A stretch of DNA of 7,501 nucleotides from Candidatus Omnitrophota bacterium (GTDB lineage: Bacteria > Omnitrophota > Gorgyraeia > Gygaellales > Profunditerraquicolaceae), in NCBI GenBank assembly GCA_029563245.1, contig JAKQSG010000073.1:1-7501 (forward strand), read 5' to 3'. Made by a program: the position numbers and the translations under genes. Positions 6,024 to 7,501 of this stretch are shown here, piece by piece (position 1 is the stretch's first letter; the number at the start of each line of letters is the position of its first letter). The notes beneath the pieces are model-generated. The model did not search any database. It had not been told where the DNA came from and worked only from the letters and a program-made list of their open reading frames with translations.

Positions 6024-6370
6024 TATTCAAGGCTAGGCAAGGTTATTGTAACCTTCACCCTGGTAAGGTTTGACGGAAGGCCGGTAGTATTAACGCTATA
6101 CTCGCCCCTGTAATTTTTTCCGTCAATAGTTCTGTTTTGCGTTGTGACTGATCGTGTACCCAGCGGGTTAGTAGCCCAGGTCGCCTGGTTAACATGGTTC
6201 TGCAGAGGATCCAAAAATAATTTACCGATTTCCCCGCCTGCCATACGCACCCTGCTTCTCTGAGTATAGCGCCTTCCGGCAAGGAATATATTGGCTAAGC
6301 CAGTAAGCAGCAATGCCAGGATAATTAACGAAACAATAATTTCCAATAAGGTTAAGGCTTTTTTATTCAT
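6023..6370 (-). CDS. Minor prepilin, PilV/GspI-like
   Basis: The 115-residue protein has a prepilin N-terminus: leader MNKKA, then LTLLEIIVSLIILALLLTGL, with Glu at mature +5 (E10). The residue before cleavage is alanine, not glycine, and +1 is leucine. The LTLLE form and the downstream partner are typical of GspI/PilV-type minor pilins that sit just before a GspJ/PilW gene. The short globular domain ends in alternating strands (GKNYRGEYSV, LTRVKVTITLP), the usual beta-sheet of a pilin head, and has no cysteines. It begins 10 bases after the preceding pilin gene with no obvious ribosome-binding site, and ends in a one-base overlap with the following gene. Confidence 0.87.
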   Translation of the reverse strand: MNKKALTLLEIIVSLIILALLLTGLANIFLAGRRYTQRSRVRMAGGEIGKLFLDPLQNHVNQATWATNPLGTRSVTTQNRTIDGKNYRGEYSVNTTGLPSNLTRVKVTITLPSLE

Positions 6371-6380
6371 ACCAATAAAA

Positions 6381-6794
6381 CTATTGCATCCCTGCAGGGC
6401 ACCCTGCAGATTTTACAGGCTCAGCGTTAAAATTTGCACTGGTTAAGGTATAGGTACAAGCTGCTGTACCCACCCTGGTTGCAGTCAGTGTAGCCACACC
6501 GGCTGCATTAACCGAAACGCTATACAACCAATTAGCCGGTTGTAAATCCAGGCTAAGCGCAGTATTGCATAAAGCTGCTGTAGTGCAACCAACGTAACGG
6601 TTATTATTGCTCTCCATCTTATATACCTTCTGCGCAGCAGCAATAAGCTTAAGGCTGGCAATAGCCTCCCTGCTCAAGGAATTCTGTTTTGTCCGATCAA
6701 ATCCCGGAGCCGCAATAGCTGCTAGTATGCCTATAATAATAATAACTACTAAAAGTTCAATAAGGGTAAAAGATGAAATTTTCTTAAATGTCAT
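6381..6794 (-). CDS. Type IV prepilin, PilA/GspG-like
   Basis: A 137-residue prepilin. The leader MTFKKISS precedes FTLIELLVVIIIIGILAAIAAP, with F9 as mature +1, Glu at +5 (E13) and proline at +22 (P30), the full set of major-pilin hallmarks apart from serine instead of glycine at -1. The head has four cysteines (C70, C76, C113, C132); the last pair resembles a C-terminal disulfide loop. The long N-terminal helix and hydrophobic stretch place it in the inner membrane before assembly into a pilus or pseudopilus. I chose the ATG at 6794. An in-frame TTG at 6818 would add eight residues, but it lies inside a strong hairpin arm and has no ribosome-binding site. The ATG too lacks a clear one, having only an A-rich tract upstream. 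Confidence 0.9.
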   Translation of the reverse strand: MTFKKISSFTLIELLVVIIIIGILAAIAAPGFDRTKQNSLSREAIASLKLIAAAQKVYKMESNNNRYVGCTTAALCNTALSLDLQPANWLYSVSVNAAGVATLTATRVGTAACTYTLTSANFNAEPVKSAGCPAGMQ

Positions 6795-6816
6795 TTTTTT
6801 ATTCAATTTTGTAACC

Positions 6817-6863
6817 AAGCGATGCGCTATTTAACCCTGAGAGCTCTAAATAGCGCACCGCTT
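6817..6863 (-). repeat. Strong 17-bp inverted repeat between two pilin genes
   Basis: Arms 6817-6833 and 6847-6863 are inverted copies of 17 bases with a single difference. In the minus-strand RNA that difference becomes a G-U pair, so the stem is unbroken; in plus-strand RNA it would be an A-C mismatch. The loop is 13 bases and, with its flanks, contains the palindrome AGAGCTCT (6840-6847). No U-run follows on the minus strand, so a simple intrinsic terminator is unlikely. It occupies about half of the 97-base gap between the pilin genes, ending 22 bases before the ATG of the second. An mRNA processing or stabilising hairpin, or partial attenuator, would fit. Confidence 0.85.
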
Positions 6864-6891
6864 AATTCTTTAATATCAAACCAGGCCTAAA

Positions 6892-7281
6892 TTAGTAATA
6901 ACCTGCTGTACCCCCCCAAACACCGTCGATAGTTAGGGTAATGTTATGAGCGGCTTGGGCATTAGGAGTTTTACCACCGGCTGTACACCTGTTAGCAGTA
7001 CAGGTTCCTGTATTAGCACAAGTATAGCTATAATAGTGAGTATTCGTACAGGCTGTGGGAGCTTCTACCGGTAAGTCTGGAATACTAGCTGTATAGCTGC
7101 CTACTTCCAAATACCTTGCCCTCTGCGCTGTCCTAAGAGAACCTAAAACTGATTTACCCTCAGCAGTACGGCCCTTTTCTACCATCTTAGTATACTGCGT
7201 AAAACCCATTGCTGCCAAAATACCTACAATTATAATAACTACAACAAGCTCAATTAACGTAAAACCTCTATCCCTTTTCAT
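6892..7281 (-). CDS. Type IV prepilin, PilA/GspG-like, cysteine-rich head
   Basis: The 129-residue prepilin has a short leader MKRDRG with the canonical glycine, cleaved before FTLIELVVVIIIVGILAAMG; Glu at mature +5 is E11. At +22, where major pilins usually have proline, it has threonine (T28). The head begins with the common helix ...GRTAEGKSVLGSLRTAQ and a tyrosine-containing stretch RYLEVGSYTASIPDLP, a pattern of PilA/GspG-like proteins in diverse Gram-negatives. It has four cysteines (C78, C88, C94, C99), probably two disulfides. The ATG is supported by AGGGGG nine bases upstream (7291-7296). It directly follows a PilC/GspF gene, the usual location for the major pilin or pseudopilin. Its strong ribosome-binding site, against the weak ones of the other three prepilin genes, suggests it is the most heavily made. 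Confidence 0.92.
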   Translation of the reverse strand: MKRDRGFTLIELVVVIIIVGILAAMGFTQYTKMVEKGRTAEGKSVLGSLRTAQRARYLEVGSYTASIPDLPVEAPTACTNTHYYSYTCANTGTCTANRCTAGGKTPNAQAAHNITLTIDGVWGGTAGYY

Positions 7282-7332
7282 CCCTCTCTTCCCCCTTTCC
7301 TATTTGTTTAATTAACAAACTTTCTTGATTAA

Positions 7333-7361
7333 AGCTTACTACAATTCAATAAAAAAATCAA
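7333..7361 (-). promoter_or_regulatory. Possible promoter with flanking dyad before the first pilin gene
   Basis: The minus strand reads TTGATT (7361-7356), 17 bases, then TAAGCT (7338-7333), a moderate sigma70 match, giving a start near 7326 and a 45-base leader. The 7-bp inverted repeat CTTGATT/AATCAAG (7324-7330 and 7356-7362) overlaps the -35 and the predicted start. It could be an operator or a chance pairing in AT-rich DNA. The gap between the pilC-like gene and the pilin gene is 88 bases, enough for an independent promoter. Confidence 0.3.
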
Positions 7362-7369
7362 GCCTTTTT

Positions 7370-7501
7370 CTATCCGATCTGGGCAATCTTGAATATGGGA
7401 AGGAAAAGGCCTACAACCATAATCCCGATTAACAGCCCCATAAAAATCAGCATTGCCGGTTCAAACATGGAGGTAAAACGCACAAGGAAGGTCTCCAGGT
7501 A
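7370..7501 (-). CDS. PilC/GspF family inner-membrane platform protein, C-terminal end only
   Basis: The window edge cuts this gene; only the last 43 residues are present, and the rest lies beyond position 7501. They read ...MFEPAMLIFMGLLIGIMVVGLFLPIF and end KIAQIG. The EPAMLIFMG entry to the last transmembrane helix, followed by a LFLPIF exit, is the standard C-terminus of PilC/GspF. These proteins span the inner membrane and connect the assembly ATPase to the growing pilus or pseudopilus. Its position directly upstream of four prepilin genes agrees. The sequence cannot separate a type IV pilus PilC from a type II secretion GspF. Confidence 0.9.
   Translation of the reverse strand, partial: YLETFLVRFTSMFEPAMLIFMGLLIGIMVVGLFLPIFKIAQIG

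Noticed and set aside
5916..6834. Open frames at 5916-6113 and 6607-6834 (plus) and 6055-6282 (minus)
   Set aside because: They overlap convincing prepilin genes in other frames and have no ribosome-binding site or family features.

Overview
The window looks like part of a bacterial chromosome with moderate GC content. All confident genes are on the minus strand, so transcription runs from high to low coordinates. The most likely source is a deep-branching, diderm-type uncultivated bacterium. My best guess is Omnitrophota (Candidatus Omnitrophica). The reasons are several small prepilin genes behind a PilC/GspF gene, a secreted protein beginning ITITTYYPSP right after its signal peptide (a pattern I recall from that phylum), and an exported Memo-AMMECR1 fusion. 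The phylum assignment is from memory and was not searched.

In transcription order from the right edge: (1) the C-terminal 43 residues of a PilC/GspF inner-membrane protein (7370-7501); (2) four type IV prepilin-like genes (7281 down to 5433), namely two PilA/GspG-like major-type pilins, one PilV/GspI-like and one PilW/GspJ-like minor pilin. The last two are nearly fused (TAATG), and a perfect-length 17-bp hairpin lies between the first two; (3) a radical SAM protein of unknown substrate (5335-4373) behind its own promoter; (4) a tRNA-Ala(CGC) gene with encoded CCA (4317-4242) behind a closely matching promoter; (5) a tightly packed operon, the signal-peptide-bearing Memo-AMMECR1 fusion (4194-2725), rsmE (2728-1994) and mtaB (1997-780), in which each junction is a 4-nt start/stop overlap; (6) a small secreted protein with a tail-fibre-like GIGT motif (739-188), with its own possible promoter and a likely hairpin terminator (112-150).

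The blocks have different jobs. The right part encodes type IV pilus or type II secretion components that assemble at the inner membrane. The middle and left part holds translation-related functions: a tRNA, an enzyme that methylates 16S rRNA U1498, and an enzyme that methylthiolates t6A37 in tRNAs reading ANN codons. These sit with a Memo/AMMECR1 protein of unsettled function. The secreted protein at the left end may be delivered to the cell surface.

The structures most worth a second look are the pair of near-identical promoters, the inter-pilin hairpin whose only imperfect pair becomes a G-U wobble in the transcribed strand, and the leader of the Memo gene, whose ribosome-binding site can pair with the 3' end of the tRNA just upstream. 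I see no mobile element, CRISPR array or defence system.
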